Positions 11,001 to 22,600 of a stretch of 64,000 nt of DNA are shown here, in pieces. The DNA lies in assembly GCA_016858145.1 (NCBI GenBank), contig JAEHOE010000072.1, positions 186,001-250,000 of the forward strand. The letters are read 5' to 3'. Source of the DNA: Edaphochlamys debaryana. Lineage: Eukaryota; Chlorophyta; Chlorophyceae; Chlamydomonadales. The position numbers and the translations under genes were made by a program. The first letter of the stretch is position 1. Every line of letters begins with the position of its first letter. Under the pieces are notes generated by a model. That model did no database searches, was not told where the DNA came from, and saw only the letters and a list, made by a program, of their open reading frames with translations.

Positions 11001-13113
11001 CAGCCCCGTCGCCCGGCCTTTGCGTCACCGGCCAGCCCAGGACCGCTCAGCGCCGGGGCCGGGTATGGGCCTGGGGCTGGGCCTGGGTCTCTGGACGCAT
11101 CGGTCCGGCCGCTGGCGACCATCAGCTCGCCAGGGGGCAGGCTGGCGGCCATGCTGCCCGGCCCCTCGTCGCCCTCCCACGCCGCTGCCGCCGCCGCCGC
11201 CGCGTCCCGTGCGGCTGCCGGTTCGGGGACCCCAGGGCTGGGGCCACGGGGCTCCGTGGGCCTCACCGGCGTCTCCTTGCGTTCGATGGCGCAAGCGCTG
11301 GCTGGAGCCAACGGCGGCGCGACTGCGGGCGGCGGCGGTGGCATCAGCAGCGGCAGCGCCGGCGGGCCCTGGGCGGCGACCTCCCAAGCCCAGGCCCCAG
11401 TCGGTCCCATCGCGCTGCCACCGCTCCCATCCGCCGCCAACCCACCCCCCGCGCCTTCGTCTCCCCAGCCGCCGCAGCCACAGCCGCCCTCCGCCCCGCT
11501 CGCGTCGACCAGCTTCAAGCTCTCGTCCACTGGCCCCGTCTCGTCCCTGCCGCACCCGCAGCCCCAGCCCTTCATGTCCCTCCGCAAGCTCCGCATCCCA
11601 CCGCCCGTGCCTCCCAACGCGGCCTCGGGCCCGCTTCCGCCCCTGCGCTCCCCCAGCCTCGCACACTCCCCCAGCATCGGGCACGGCCAGGGACAGAGCC
11701 AGAGCCAGGGGCAGGGGCAGGGACACCAGACCCTGGCCTTCTCGCCGAGCCTTGGGCACGGCTCTACCGCGTCCGGCCTCGCCGCCGGGCCCGCCCTCGC
11801 TCACTCCCCAAGCGCCGGCCACCCCGGCCCTCCCCGCCCCTCCCGAGCGCCCTCGATGGAGGGCTTCGCCAGCCTCCGCCCGCGCCCCAGCCGCAAGGCC
11901 CTGCGTGTGGGCGCCACCTCGGTCAGCGGTGCGTTCACCACCCCAGTCCCGCCTCCCCTGGTTCCCAGCCGAGCCTCGGCCGCCGGCGCCGGCGCCAACG
12001 GTTCCGGTTTCGGTTACGGTTACGGTTACAACTTGACCGGTAGCGCCAGCGCCAACTCCACGCCGCGCGCCGCGCGGAGCTACAGCAGCCCGGGCGTGGC
12101 GTTTGGGGAGGAGGGACCCGAGCCGGGGGCCGCCCCGCGGGTGGGGTTTGCGGAGCTGAACGCGCGGGCACTGGAGGCGCGCGCGCGGGAGGACTGGCCC
12201 CGCGTGTGCGAGCTCGGGAGGCAGATGCTCGAGGCGAGTGGGGTCCATGCAGCGAGGGGGTGTCGGGGCGGGCGGGGCGTGGGAAGGGTCGTTGCTCGTA
12301 CTCCCAAGTGCACCCCAACCCCACCTGCCCACCTGACCAAGTCCCCGGTCCCGCCCTCGACCCACCTCCCCCACCCCAGGTGCAGCAGCAGACCCACGGA
12401 CTGCTCAGCAGCGAGGCGGCGGACGCAGGGGTGGCCCTGGCCAAGGCCCTCATGGCAGCAGGTGAGGGGGGGAGGAACCCGCCCCTGCCCTTGACCTTGC
12501 TGATGTCCTTGTCCTCTCACAACCCGCACGCCACGAAAGGCTGCTTTGTATCTACCGGCGTGACGGCGACAGCGCAGCGCCGGTACCTTCGGGCCCTGCT
12601 CAGTGCTTACTGCAGCGCCCCCGGGCCCTACGTCGCCTGGACCTACCCCCCGACCCCTCACCCCCCCGCCCCCCTGCAGGCCGGCGGCCCGAGGCGGAGG
12701 CGGAGCTGCGGCGCGCGCTTGGGCTGCAGGAGGCGCTGCTGGGCGGCTCCCACCCCGCGCTGGGGTACACGCTCAAGCAGGTGAGGCTGCTGGGGGGCTG
12801 GAGGCGAATCATGCCAAGCTAGGTGCAGTTGAAGCCTAGGTTTGCAAGTAGCGCAGCGCTGAGAGCGAGGTGCAGAGGGGGCAGGGGCCCCCTCGCCCCA
12901 GGCACAGCGGCCGTGGAGGAAGGGACGGCCGCGGAATATGCAGGCGGGTGCTCACGCCACTCTCGTCTCTCCTCACTCGTGCCTTCTCCTGACTCCCCTT
13001 CCTCCTTCTCCCTCCCTCGCCATTCCTTCCTGTTGCGGCAGCTCTCGCTGCTGGTGGAGGACCCCGCCGAAGCGGAGCAGCTCAACCGGAGGGCCGCAGC
13101 GGTGGCGAGCTGA
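2093..13113 (+). CDS. N-myristoylated TIR-like domain / TPR-like protein, 22 exons
   Basis: Exons: 2093-2123, 2336-3270, 3454-3578, 3923-4094, 4277-4381, 4572-4625, 4792-4902, 5020-5116, 5330-5457, 5757-5834, 6013-6377, 6587-6734, 6938-7056, 7226-7331, 7574-7729, 8167-8237, 8368-8851, 9008-9118, 9285-12233, 12380-12461, 12680-12780 and 13042-13113; 6,600 nt, 2,199 residues, in frame throughout. The start MGCGASSSKA fits N-myristoylation (Gly2, Ser6) plus palmitoylation (Cys3), which implies a membrane-bound protein. Residues 11-320 look disordered. Residues 343-505 show FLVSHSW (359-365), VFLWLDVFCV (422-431), TLLCLD, WCLYE (480-484) and KLVVLSYD. This order resembles a TIR fold, with Glu484 where TIR NADases carry their catalytic Glu. 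After it come TPR-like helices such as AEAELRRALGLQEALLGGSHP. Exon 19 inserts about 900 Ala/Pro/Ser-rich residues. The introns after 6734 and 12233 use GC donors. The gene model is firm; the TIR assignment is inference from motif order, and a substrate or partner is unknown. Confidence 0.82.
7721..8020 (+). repeat. 55-bp tandem repeat spanning a 5' splice site
   Basis: The last 9 bases of exon 15 (ending CTACAG) and the donor GTGCGG begin an array of about five units. Later units start GCTGCAGGTGCGGGGGAACG. The unit starts at 7786, 7841, 7896, 7951 and 8006 are exactly 55 bp apart, and the first interval is 63 bp. Every unit therefore carries a fresh CAG|GT donor (7793, 7848, 7903, 7958, 8013). 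Because 55 is not a multiple of 3, the units read through successive frames. Confidence 0.93.
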
Positions 13114-13352
13114 CGCCCGCCCCACGCCTAGGACCGACAGGTCCACCGGGGGCTCCCCTCCGGGACCTTCCGGTTTACGGTATGCACTGCAGCCAGTGCT
13201 TGTTTTAGGCTGGGGGAGGGGGAGCACCCAGCCTTGAAATTTCGGCTCAGTCGTCCCAAGGAAGTATCCCCCCCTTATCGGTATACCGAATGCCATGATA
13301 AGTAAGGATCGTGGAATAAGGACCTCACACCCTCGTCTGCCCCCGCGCCGGT

Positions 13353-13357
13353 TGTAA
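13353..13357 (+). terminator. TGTAA polyadenylation motif
   Basis: TGTAA lies 240 nt after the stop codon at 13111-13113, and a second copy lies at 13454-13458. TGTAA is the usual poly(A) signal of volvocine algae. Which copy is used cannot be told from sequence. Confidence 0.55.
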
Positions 13358-13359
13358 AC

Positions 13360-15140
13360 ACGGCTTGAGCGGGTGGACGGACGGGGATGAGCCGTACTGC
13401 CGGTGGTCGTGAGGGAGATCGCCCTTCGAGCCCGGGTTGAGGCAATCCTATGATTGTAACTTACTTCATGTCAGGGCGGGTGGCTGGAGGCATCCGGGTG
13501 TGGTGTCAGGTGAATGGGTAATCATGCTTTATGCCGGGCTAGCAAGTGAGGACTCAAGTGTGGGCGCAAGCCGTGAGAGGCTTGCATTGTCCGCTGTGGG
13601 GATATCGGCCCGTCAGGGGATCGGTTGTTTCATGCGACTTAATTCGTAGCGTTACTTGCAGAAGATGCTGTGAAGGGGCATACATGCTGCGTGCGTACGT
13701 CCGTACGGGGTGATCGCCATTACTACCGCCATGAGCGTGGCTCTTCATCCGCATCTTGCCGGAAGGGCGCCGCACAGGTGTCCATCTGGCTGCCGCAAGG
13801 CATACTGCTGAGACCTCCCAGACATGAGGCTGGTTCTGATGCGACCTGTGTCATTGTGGCTGTGCATCGGCTCCCTTTTCATCCGTCAAGCTGCGGCTGA
13901 TTCTTGCCTGATGGCACTCCAGTAGGGACTAGGGAGGCGGGGTGACGAACTGGTCACGTACTTCTGTAGATGTCCAACAATCCCTTGCGAAGCTCGTCAG
14001 GAGCAGCTGTCCGTAAGCTGATTGCGGAGTGTTGCAGAGTGTTGTGAGTCCTGAGCGAGCGTCCTTGATGTGCTGGCCCACACAGTACAGGGTTGGCGAA
14101 GGCGTGAGTGGCAGGCTGGTGGTTCGGCCAAAGTTGCACTCCTCCGACACGCCCCCGCCCACATTACCCTCGTCTTTCAGGGCACTCCGGGGAGGAATGT
14201 TTGGGCTTTAGCGCGCCGTCCGCATCCAGGCTGATGCCGCGCCATCGCACAAGCGATCACCCACGCAGTCCGGTGTGAACGAGTCCCTAGGGGCCTGCAA
14301 TGACGGGGCAGTAGCCCTGGCTTACCCGATTGGAGGGGGCTGCTGGGGGCAGCGGGTTCGTGTCCGCCGTGTAGCACCGTCTAGGTGCCGTAGGGGAGCA
14401 GCGCGCCAGGGAGGAAGCCGGCTATTCCCACCAAAGCGAAATGGCCAAGAGGACTTGAGGGACTACACGGGGCTGGGGTGCCCTACGGTCGTTCTCTCAA
14501 GCTATGTGTGTGTAGCAGTGAGCTCAGTTATGCCACGCGGCGACAAGCTTGCCCAACAGACCAGCCCGCTCAAGCCCCGTACGACTGCGCCTCACAGCCG
14601 CGCACTGCAGCCACCGCGGCTGTAGCTGCTAGAGACCTTCACATGTAGCATGTATCGCGGGAGAGGCGGCCCCAAGCGCGGCAAATGCACCCCCGAATCG
14701 GCCACCCCAAGGCGCTCAAGCCCGCAACACAGCGCAACGCAGCGCATCAAGCTGATTGAGGTAACTCCGGCGCGCTGAGTGTGCGAGCAAAGTTGTACGG
14801 GGGGGGCTCGTTCTCACAGCATACAACGCGTTGGGAGTTGGGCCGGACCCCATTCGATAGAGAAGGTCAAATACCGCCGAGAGACGTGCAAGGGGTGCGG
14901 GAAAGAGGTGGGGGCCGGGGCTCGGCGTGGGCCGAAACGACCAAACATTTCGCCTTGGAGAGGGGGTCAAGTCCTCTTGGGGGGGCCAGGCGGAGGGTCA
15001 CCTATGATCAGACCTAGTGCGTTCTCGGGCTGCCGTTGTCTATGCGTTGCGGCGGCCGTGACGACGTGTGATGCAGGCCTGGGGAAGAGGGAGCAGCACC
15101 TTGGAGTTGCCCGGTGCGAGCGTGTGTAGGGGTTATAATA
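13360..15140. other. intergenic, no gene seen
   Basis: No exon chain on either strand could be supported. Apart from the second TGTAA motif nothing recognisable was found. Confidence 0.4.
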
Positions 15141-16173
15141 GGCAACGGGGCGTGTGCAGGGGGCACACATTTTGCAGCTTTCCCAGCCCAGTGGTAACAC
15201 GGCGAGCCACCCGCTTTAAGATGTCTTCCGCGCGGTCGCGGTGTTGCCCCGTGTAACTCCCTCATGTGATCAAGCTCGTAGCCCTGGCCGTAAACGAAGC
15301 TGGCCGCGGCTTCATATGCGGACTGGGCCGCCCCGCTCGACACCATTCTCGGCCACCGGCCGTTGGCGCGTTGAAGCGTGCGACAGGCGGCACATACAAC
15401 CCTTCGCAAGATATAGAGGAAGCAGCCAGCTTTCCAAGGACAGAACTTTCCAGGTGTGTTAGGAAACGAGGAAGCCGTAAGCAAGCGGAAAGCCCGGCGA
15501 GACTCCGAAGGTGTGAGGCAGCAACTGCTCCCGACATACTGAAATGGGCGCCACTGGCGAAGCTCCGCAAGCCCAGAGCGAACGGTCCGAGCGCCAGAGC
15601 GAGAAACGCCAGATGTTCGTTCGTTGTCTAGGCAGTAGCTGGGCGGCCCGCCGGCGGTGTGCGTACACGAAAGCCCACAACAGACAAGAACCCACCCGGG
15701 ACGGTCGTAGCCCCCCAAATAAGCTCGTTACGAAAGGATAGCTCCCCTGGCATGAAGATGGACGGTGTCCGTAGAGCAGAGGCGAACATGCAGGGATGAT
15801 AGGGAATGGGCGCAGGGGGAGCTTAATAGCCGTGAAGAACGCGACGTGGCGAACGTAGAACCTAGAGACGCTGCACACCGCCGACGGGCGTAGAGGCAGG
15901 ATGCGGCTTGACGGCGTGGATACCCCTGCGCGGGCGTGTTAGTCGTACGGACAGGGCATGGTATCGAATTCGCCCTTGCCGAAACCTGGGGCTGATGGCT
16001 GGACGTGCGTGCGTGCGAGGTGGTCACACGTGGGCTCCGAATGAGCTCCCCGCGGCGACCGAACCGACTTTCCAGGTGTGTGTACGCCAACCAACCCTTA
16101 GGTGATAAATTTGCTGACGGTAATCGCGATCGCGCCCCGCGAGTCCCATTATGATAATCCCAAGCAAACTGGT
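15141..16173. repeat. dispersed repeat, copy 1, split by an insertion
   Basis: Positions 15141-15459 and 16067-16173 match the uninterrupted stretch 18079-18500 almost base for base. Shared landmarks are GCAGCTTTCCCAGCCCAGTG on the left part and GTGATAAATTTGCTGACGGT on the right part. About 0.6 kb of unrelated sequence separates the halves in this copy. Read on the minus strand, both copies keep an open frame with a phrase such as YGQGYELDHMRELHGATPRP. That could be a fragment of a transposon protein, but I do not recognise it. Confidence 0.8.
15460..16066. mobile_element. 0.6-kb insertion flanked by 15-bp direct repeats
   Basis: ACTTTCCAGGTGTGT occurs directly on both sides (15445-15459 and 16067-16081) and once at the matching point of the other copy (ending at 18390). 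This is what an insertion with a 15-bp target-site duplication would leave. I see no terminal inverted repeats, poly(A) tail, long coding frame or clear Pol III promoter boxes, so the class is unknown. A SINE or truncated LINE would fit the long, non-fixed duplication length. Confidence 0.55.
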
Positions 16174-18078
16174 GATGCCGGGTTTGGGCCGTACGGCCGT
16201 ACGGTGGTCCAGCGAGGGTGTGCCATCAGGTGCCTGCGGGGCTTGCAAGTGAAGCAGCACAGACGGCGGGAGACGACGGGGTGAGCGGGGCTTGCGGGTG
16301 AGGTACGAGGGAGTGAGGGACGCTTGTGCGGGGGGCCAGCCGGGAGACGCCGGGGGTTTGGCCGTTGCGGGGGGGGCAGCAGGGGGCAGCTGTGGTGCGT
16401 GTGCGACCGTCTACATCAGGTCCCGTTTGCCTTAACGCAGAATATTGGAAAGCGTGAGAGCGTTGAACCCTACAGACATCGTGGCACTTGACCAAACAAG
16501 CAGACCGCAAAATGCTTCCGGCACCGACTTGGACGAACCGCCTGACGAGCGACGGGTTGACGACAGCTCCGTCACCTCACACGACACCATATCGATTCAG
16601 CGACATCACCATTACTGCACAGCTACTTTACCCAGCGACTCAACGCGCAAGGCGCTTATCGCGGCGACTGGGGCATTGTTCGGGAGTCCACGCGTAAAAT
16701 GGTGACGCCGAGCGCGCCCGAAATCCACCCAAGCGCGACGTGTTAGCGGCCACTTGGGGTCGGCGTACGTCGCTACGTCGCTGCGCAGTCGATTGATGGA
16801 TATTACGTCGTATTCCGTCCCCCGGCGGTACGCTGGCCCAGTCCGCCGGTCCTCCGCCCGTTAGACGTACGCCGCGGACCCACCAGTATGATCATCAGCC
16901 CAAGGGTGAGGTTGATGTGGGGATGCGTCGAGGGGGGCCAGGTGCCTGGCTTGTTTAGGCTTGCCCGAAGTTGCTTGACCTGGCCCTCAGGCGCAGCAGA
17001 GGTACCTTCTTGGGCAGGCTTGGGCGGCAAAGCTAGGAAGGGGCGCGCGTACCGCTTGTCCCGTTGAGTGCAGAGGCGCCAAACGTGGGGCTGCCAATGC
17101 TGGCGTCAGTGGCAGCCCCTTACAACCCGGCAGAAGGTACAGGCAAGGCTGGAACTCCGTGCAGCCTCCAGGGCCTCCGGGCCAACCGGCCCACTGACAG
17201 ATGGTATGTCTGTAAGCGCTATAACGCACGTGCACCTCATCGCCGTCCCTTGATGCGCCACACCGTGCGTGGGTCCGTGCGTATGTCCCGTGCCTTGGGG
17301 ACCTCCCTTGCCGTGAGTCATGGCTGCTCCAGCAGAAGGGGCCCAGCCCTCAGTGCCGTGGGTACTAAGCTACCCAAGCGCTGGCCTGGCTCGCGACACC
17401 CGGTTGAGGCCATTCGCCATTGGGTAGCGTAGCATGAGCCTGGCATGACGTAGTGCAGGAGGTGGTGTTGGGTGTGACGTGTGAGGGATGGAACGAGGGG
17501 CACGAGTTAAGAGTCATGAGCTCATGACCCACATCTCGTCAAGCCCCCATCCGGCTGGCTGGATGTCTGTTCGCCACACCAAACCCCCATGAACCAGGTC
17601 ATGCATGGCGCCGACGGGAGCCTCGGGGGCTGGCTGCGAGAGTTAGTCACGAAATGAAGACCAAGCGCCCTGCCTGCGGGTTGTGAGGTGAGGTGAGGCG
17701 CACCTCAGCCGGCACTAACCCACGTGCAGCCCCGTCTGCTGTGGTCGGTGTCCGACAGGCAGCTGTCACCCCGAACTTGCATAAGCCCCTGCCCGTTGGC
17801 AAGCTTGCGAGGAGCAGGGAGCAGCAGAAGTTCCGGGGCCGCCAGGGAGGCTCATCTCGGGAAACGTAGGAGGGCAGCGGGCACGTGCGGAGCGGCACCT
17901 TCCCGACGTCACGGGCGTCCGACCGGAAGCTGGCCCCACGTCGCCCAAAATTCTTGCGACCTTGCGCGCTTCTCTGCCTGGGCAAGAAGGTGCGGCTCGC
18001 GTTCCTGGGCCCGGTCGGCGCGCGGGCATCGTCGTGACTTTTTGGCGTCTTCACGTTTTCCTGACTCTAGCCAGCGTT
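16174..18078. other. intergenic, no gene seen
   Basis: Only short reading frames are present and none extends through plausible splice sites. A GTACGGCCGTAC palindrome occurs near 16191. Nothing else could be supported. Confidence 0.35.
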
Positions 18079-18500
18079 AACGGGGTCACCAAGAGCACAC
18101 AACCCGCAGCTTTCCCAGCCCAGTGGTAACACGGCGAGCCACCCGCTTCAAGATGTCTTCCGCGCGGTCGCGGTGTTGCCCCGTGTAACTCCCTCATGTG
18201 ATCAAGCTCGTGGCCCTGACCGTAAACGAAGCTGGCAGCGGCTCCATATGCGGACTGGGCCGTCCCGCGACACGACCATTCTCGGCCACCGGCCGTTGGC
18301 GCGTTGAAGCGTGCGACAGGCGGCACATACAACCCCTCGCAAGATAGAGGAAGCAGCCAGCTTTCCAAGGACAGAACTTTCCAGGTGTGTACCGGGGACC
18401 GTGTACGCCAACCGAACCCTTAGGTGATAAATTTGCTGACGGTAATCGCGATCGCGCCCCGCGAGTCCCATTATGATAATCCCAAGCAAACTGGTGATGC
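18079..18500. repeat. dispersed repeat, copy 2, uninterrupted
   Basis: This is the contiguous version of the repeat seen split at 15141-16173. After the shared CCAGGTGTGT it has about 12 bases not found in copy 1, then rejoins at GTACGCCAACC. Similarity ends soon after AAGCAAACTGGTGATG. No terminal repeats or coding function were recognised. Confidence 0.8.
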
Positions 18501-18980
18501 AGTCTTAGGCTCGGACGCCATTGCTATACTCGAAAGTAACAGGACCAGCTCTGTCGACTCGCAACACACCCGAACGCGCGCCACTCGGCACAGCACCACT
18601 CTGCCCTCTCCCGCCTCCGACATTGTTATTACTCTCTGCTCTTTTGCACTCGAGGGACCACAACGCCGGCGACGCTCCTTTGTTTACCTCGTTCTCCCGC
18701 GCCGAGACTAGGACTATAGCGCAGGTCCAGTAAACGCAGCTGCCCGGCATTCATCCTTGAGAAGTCGCCACCACTGGAGCCTAAGCGACAGAAAGGTGGG
18801 TGGCTCTCGGGCACGCGCAGCTGCCCAGCTCGAATGGCGCCCCTCCAGCACGAGGGCATCCGTCTCCGCGTCCTGACGTATGTATTACGCGGGCTCACTT
18901 GAGCCAAGTGGGCTCGCTGGGCTGGGCGGCCGGCGTGGGCGCGTGGAAGTGGCGGTGTTGAGATATGGTAATTACCCTGT

Positions 18981-19682
18981 CTGACCCTGTTTTGCCCCGG
19001 CTCCCTTCGCTGTGTAGGATTGCTTTGCTTGTACGCACTGGAGCCATAGTCGGCTCATGGGCGCACCGCTGATGATGGCCGCGGCGCCTGGAGAAGCCTC
19101 TCGCGGTCTGCGCCTGGAGGAGCGTGCACCTTCCATCACCACGCTGATCGTGGACGCGCTCAAAGCCTCGATGACAACCAGGTCAGTTTACGTTTGCACA
19201 TCCCCGGTCGATTACGCAACGACTTCTTTCTTATGCTGCCCGCCCGACGTCCGCAAGAGCCGTTTCAGTCCTTTCAACTTGACCCAGCGTTGTCGTCTTG
19301 CCGGCCTGCCCCTCTGCCTCGCAGCTCGGGTCCCGTCTGTACCGGCCCGACGGAAGCGCCTTCCGTGGTGCCAGCCATGCCGGCAGGGGCCGTCCCCGCC
19401 AAGTTCTCAGGCTTTGCGCCCGAGACGGACGCGCCCCGGCCACCGGCCTCGCCCTTTGCCAGCGCAGCAACAGCCGACGTGCAAGCTAGCGCTGAGCGTA
19501 GCCACGCCGATCCCGTGCACGATGCCTGCTTCCCGGCGCCCAGGCCCGCCTCCAACGCGGGCGCCGCGCCTCGCAACTACAGCTCAAACTCGCTGCCGGG
19601 CTCCTGGTCACAGCACGACGACGGGCACGACCGCAGCAGCAACATCGACGGCCTGTCCCTGCCGCTGTCGGCCCACACGCTG
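18981..19682 (+). repeat. segmental duplication, source copy (5' end of the 19-kb gene)
   Basis: This stretch contains about 75 bp upstream of the start codon, exon 1, intron 1 and the first part of exon 2 of the 19,057-23,852 gene. It recurs at 35263-35970 with only scattered substitutions and small indels. Because the intron is included, the copy arose at DNA level and not through a spliced RNA. The left edge of the similarity is CTGACCCTGTTTTGCC, and it stops after CCCACACGCTG. Confidence 0.95.
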
Positions 19683-22600
19683 CTTCCGCAGCCCCTCGCG
19701 CCGCTCGCAGCCCTCACGCAGCAGCGCCTGCACGCGCTGCTGCCCTCCGTGGTCGCACGAGTTATGCCGGAGCTCCTCCCCGCTCTCCTCCCGAGCGCCC
19801 TAGAAGCAGCCATTGCCAGCGCCTCCGCCGTCACCAGCACGGACGGCCCCGACGCCGCCAGCGTCCCTGCCATGCTGGAGGCGGCGGTCCCCGCCGCCCT
19901 GGCCGCCGTGCTGCCCAAGGCCCTCACCGCCACCCTCGCCTCCCTCATCCACTACGCCACCGCCGGCGCCTCATCCCCGTCCACCTTTTCCGGCGAGGCG
20001 GCGGCGGTCCTCGGCGGCGAGCGCCAGACGTCCCTCGACCAGCAGGGCGCGGCGGAGCTGCAGTTGGTCCGCCTGCTGTTCGGCGCCGAGGGAGGCGACG
20101 TGGCTCAGCAGCAGGAGGCGCAGCGCGTGATCTCGCAGGGCGCGCCCAAGGCCCTGAACCTGGCAGAGCTACCGGCGGCCCCCAGCAGCGTCCACAGCGG
20201 CGACAGCCCCGTCGGGGCCGGCGCGGCCTCTGCCGCCGGCTCGGGCCCCCACTCGCCCGTCAACCAGCCCGCCTCCCGCTCCTCCTCCAGCACCGCCGCT
20301 GCCGCTGCCGCCGCCGCCGCCCACCAGCCCGCCGCCGCCCACCTGTCCCCGCTCTCGCCCGCCGGCGCCGCCGCGCGCTGCCTGGCGCCGCCGCCCGCCA
20401 ACGGCCAGAGCAACCACCACAACCACCACGCCCAGCCCCACGCCTCGGCCTCGTTCCACGCCCGTGCCAGCCACCACAGCCACAGCCACAGCCACCTGGG
20501 CGGCCCCAGTCAGCACCTGCTCGGCGGTGAGGACGCCATGAGCTCCGTCGAGGACGCCCTGTCGACCTGCTCCAACGACGCCACGCCGTCGCCCTACGGC
20601 GAGCACGGCGGCGGCGGCAGCAACGGCGGCACCGGCGCGGCGGTCAACTCGTCTGCCAACTCCTTCCTCATGGACTCGCAGGTGGGGCCTGTGGGGTCCT
20701 GGGGGTGGGGTGGGGTGGGACGGTGGGGTGGCCTCTGGGGCTGGGGTCTGGGGCTGGGGCTCTGGGCAGCGTGTTGGACAGGGTACAAGTGGGCTGGTCG
20801 TTGCCGCTAGTGTCCGGGCGTGTCTGGGTCTGTGAGTGGAGGCTGTTCCAACGCAGCTCCCTTCACTTGCCACCGGTTTCTCGTGCGCGCACCAACCCGC
20901 TCGCCTGCCCTTTGCCCCGCCGCCCTCCACCCGCTGTTTCAGCGCAGTTTCGTTATGGTGTTGCTGTTCCCTGCTCACTCTGCTCATTTTTCTGCCCCTT
21001 CCCGCCCCTCCACCCGAGCAGGCGCTGTCGGCCAACTCGGTGACCGGCACCCTCGTGCCGGGCCTGACGGGCGTGGACCCCCTCGGCATCGGCGCCGACT
21101 CGGCCGCCGACATGGCCGCCGCCGCCGGCATGTACGGCTTCAACCGTGATGCGCTGTACGACAGGCTGCAGCAGCTGCAGGGCCAGCCGGGCGCCGGCGG
21201 CGCCGCCACGCCCGCTGAGCTCCTGATGGCGGCGGCCTCGGGCCGTGCCATGGCCGCCGGCGGCGGCGGCCAGGGCCAGCAGGCCGCCGCCGCCGCCGCG
21301 CAGCTCTACGCAGCACAGCAGGCGCAGCACGCCCAGCAGCACGCGCAGCAGCAGGCACAGCAGGCGCAGCAGCTGCAACAGCTGCAGCAGCTCCAGGCGC
21401 TGGTGGCGGGCCGCCAGTCGGGCTGCCTGCTGCCGACTGGGGGCCTGTCCGAGGACCTGGGCCCGACGTCGCCCAACACGGGCCCAGGCATGCCCACCTG
21501 GCGCCGTACGTCGGGGACCACCGGGGCCGAGCTGGGCCTGGGCCACTGGACCCTGGGCTCGTCGGAGGCAGACGCCGTCAACCTCGCCGCCGCCTCGCTC
21601 GCCCTCAACCAACAACAGCAGGCCCAGGCCCAGGCCGCCGCCGCGGGCCTGCTCCACCAGCAGCAGGCCCAGGCCCAGCACCAGCAGTACCTGGCGCAGT
21701 CGCTGGCGGCCGTTGCCGCCGCCAACGCCGCCGGCGCCTTCAACGGCGCCGGCGGACTGCAGCTGGCGGCGGCGGCAGGCCTCGGCGGCGCCGCCGGGCT
21801 GCCCGCCAACGTCGCCGCCGACCTCGCTACCTACATGGACGCGGCCCTCCGCCGCATGCTGCTCGTCTCGCCCCAGGTCGCCGCCGAGCTCGCCCGCGCC
21901 TGCGGTGCCTTCAGCGGCGCCCACGCGCAGCTGCACCACCTGTGCTGCGTGATTGCGGAGCAGCTGCTCGACGTCGCCGCCATGGCGCCCGAGGTGGCGG
22001 CGGCGCTGCTGCGAGCGCTGGCGGCGCACCGCGCGCGCGGCGCCCAGGCCACGGACGTTGACCCCCGCGTCATGGGCCGCATCCTACAGCTGCTGCGGTG
22101 AGCGAGGGTTGGAGTGAGGGCTTTGTTGTGGGAACATCTAAGAGGGACTTGGGCCCCTGACCACCCGGCTTCCATGCCTTGTACCGGGTTATGCCTGCCC
22201 GCACCCAACGCTCTGCACCTGCCGAAACCCGTGTGCCTGACATCCTCCCGCCCGCCGCCTCCTCGCCTTCGCCCCCGCAGCGCCGGCCCCGCCGGCCGCC
22301 AGCTGTGCCTGGTCTCCCTTGAGCAGTGGGTGGACGGGCTCAGCCGCATCCACAAGCGCCGCGCCTACCTGGACACCATCCTGCACAACTACCAGCTCAC
22401 GCTCAAGCGCCTGGTGCAGGCCATGGGCCACCAGGTGGGGAGGGGTAGCGGGGATGGAGGGGGGCGATGTGGGGGAGCTTCGATCGGGCCCGGGCTCGGG
22501 CTCGGGCTGGGCCTGCAGGGCTGGTGCTGGTGCTTCAGCCCACAGGTCGCTGATAGGTTGGCTCGCCAGGTTGTTCCTAACCGCCTGTCGTTCGCCTCAT

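Noticed and set aside
15950..15980. tRNA- or SINE-like B box (GGTATCGAATTCGCCC)
   Set aside because: It is only partly similar to GGTTCGAATCC, with no matching A box at the right distance and no cloverleaf.
18834..18877. Possible upstream coding exon of the 19-kb gene (ATGGCGCCCCTCCAGC, then GTATGT)
   Set aside because: Joined to the acceptor at 19017 it does not enter the frame of ATG 19057. A UTR intron remains possible.
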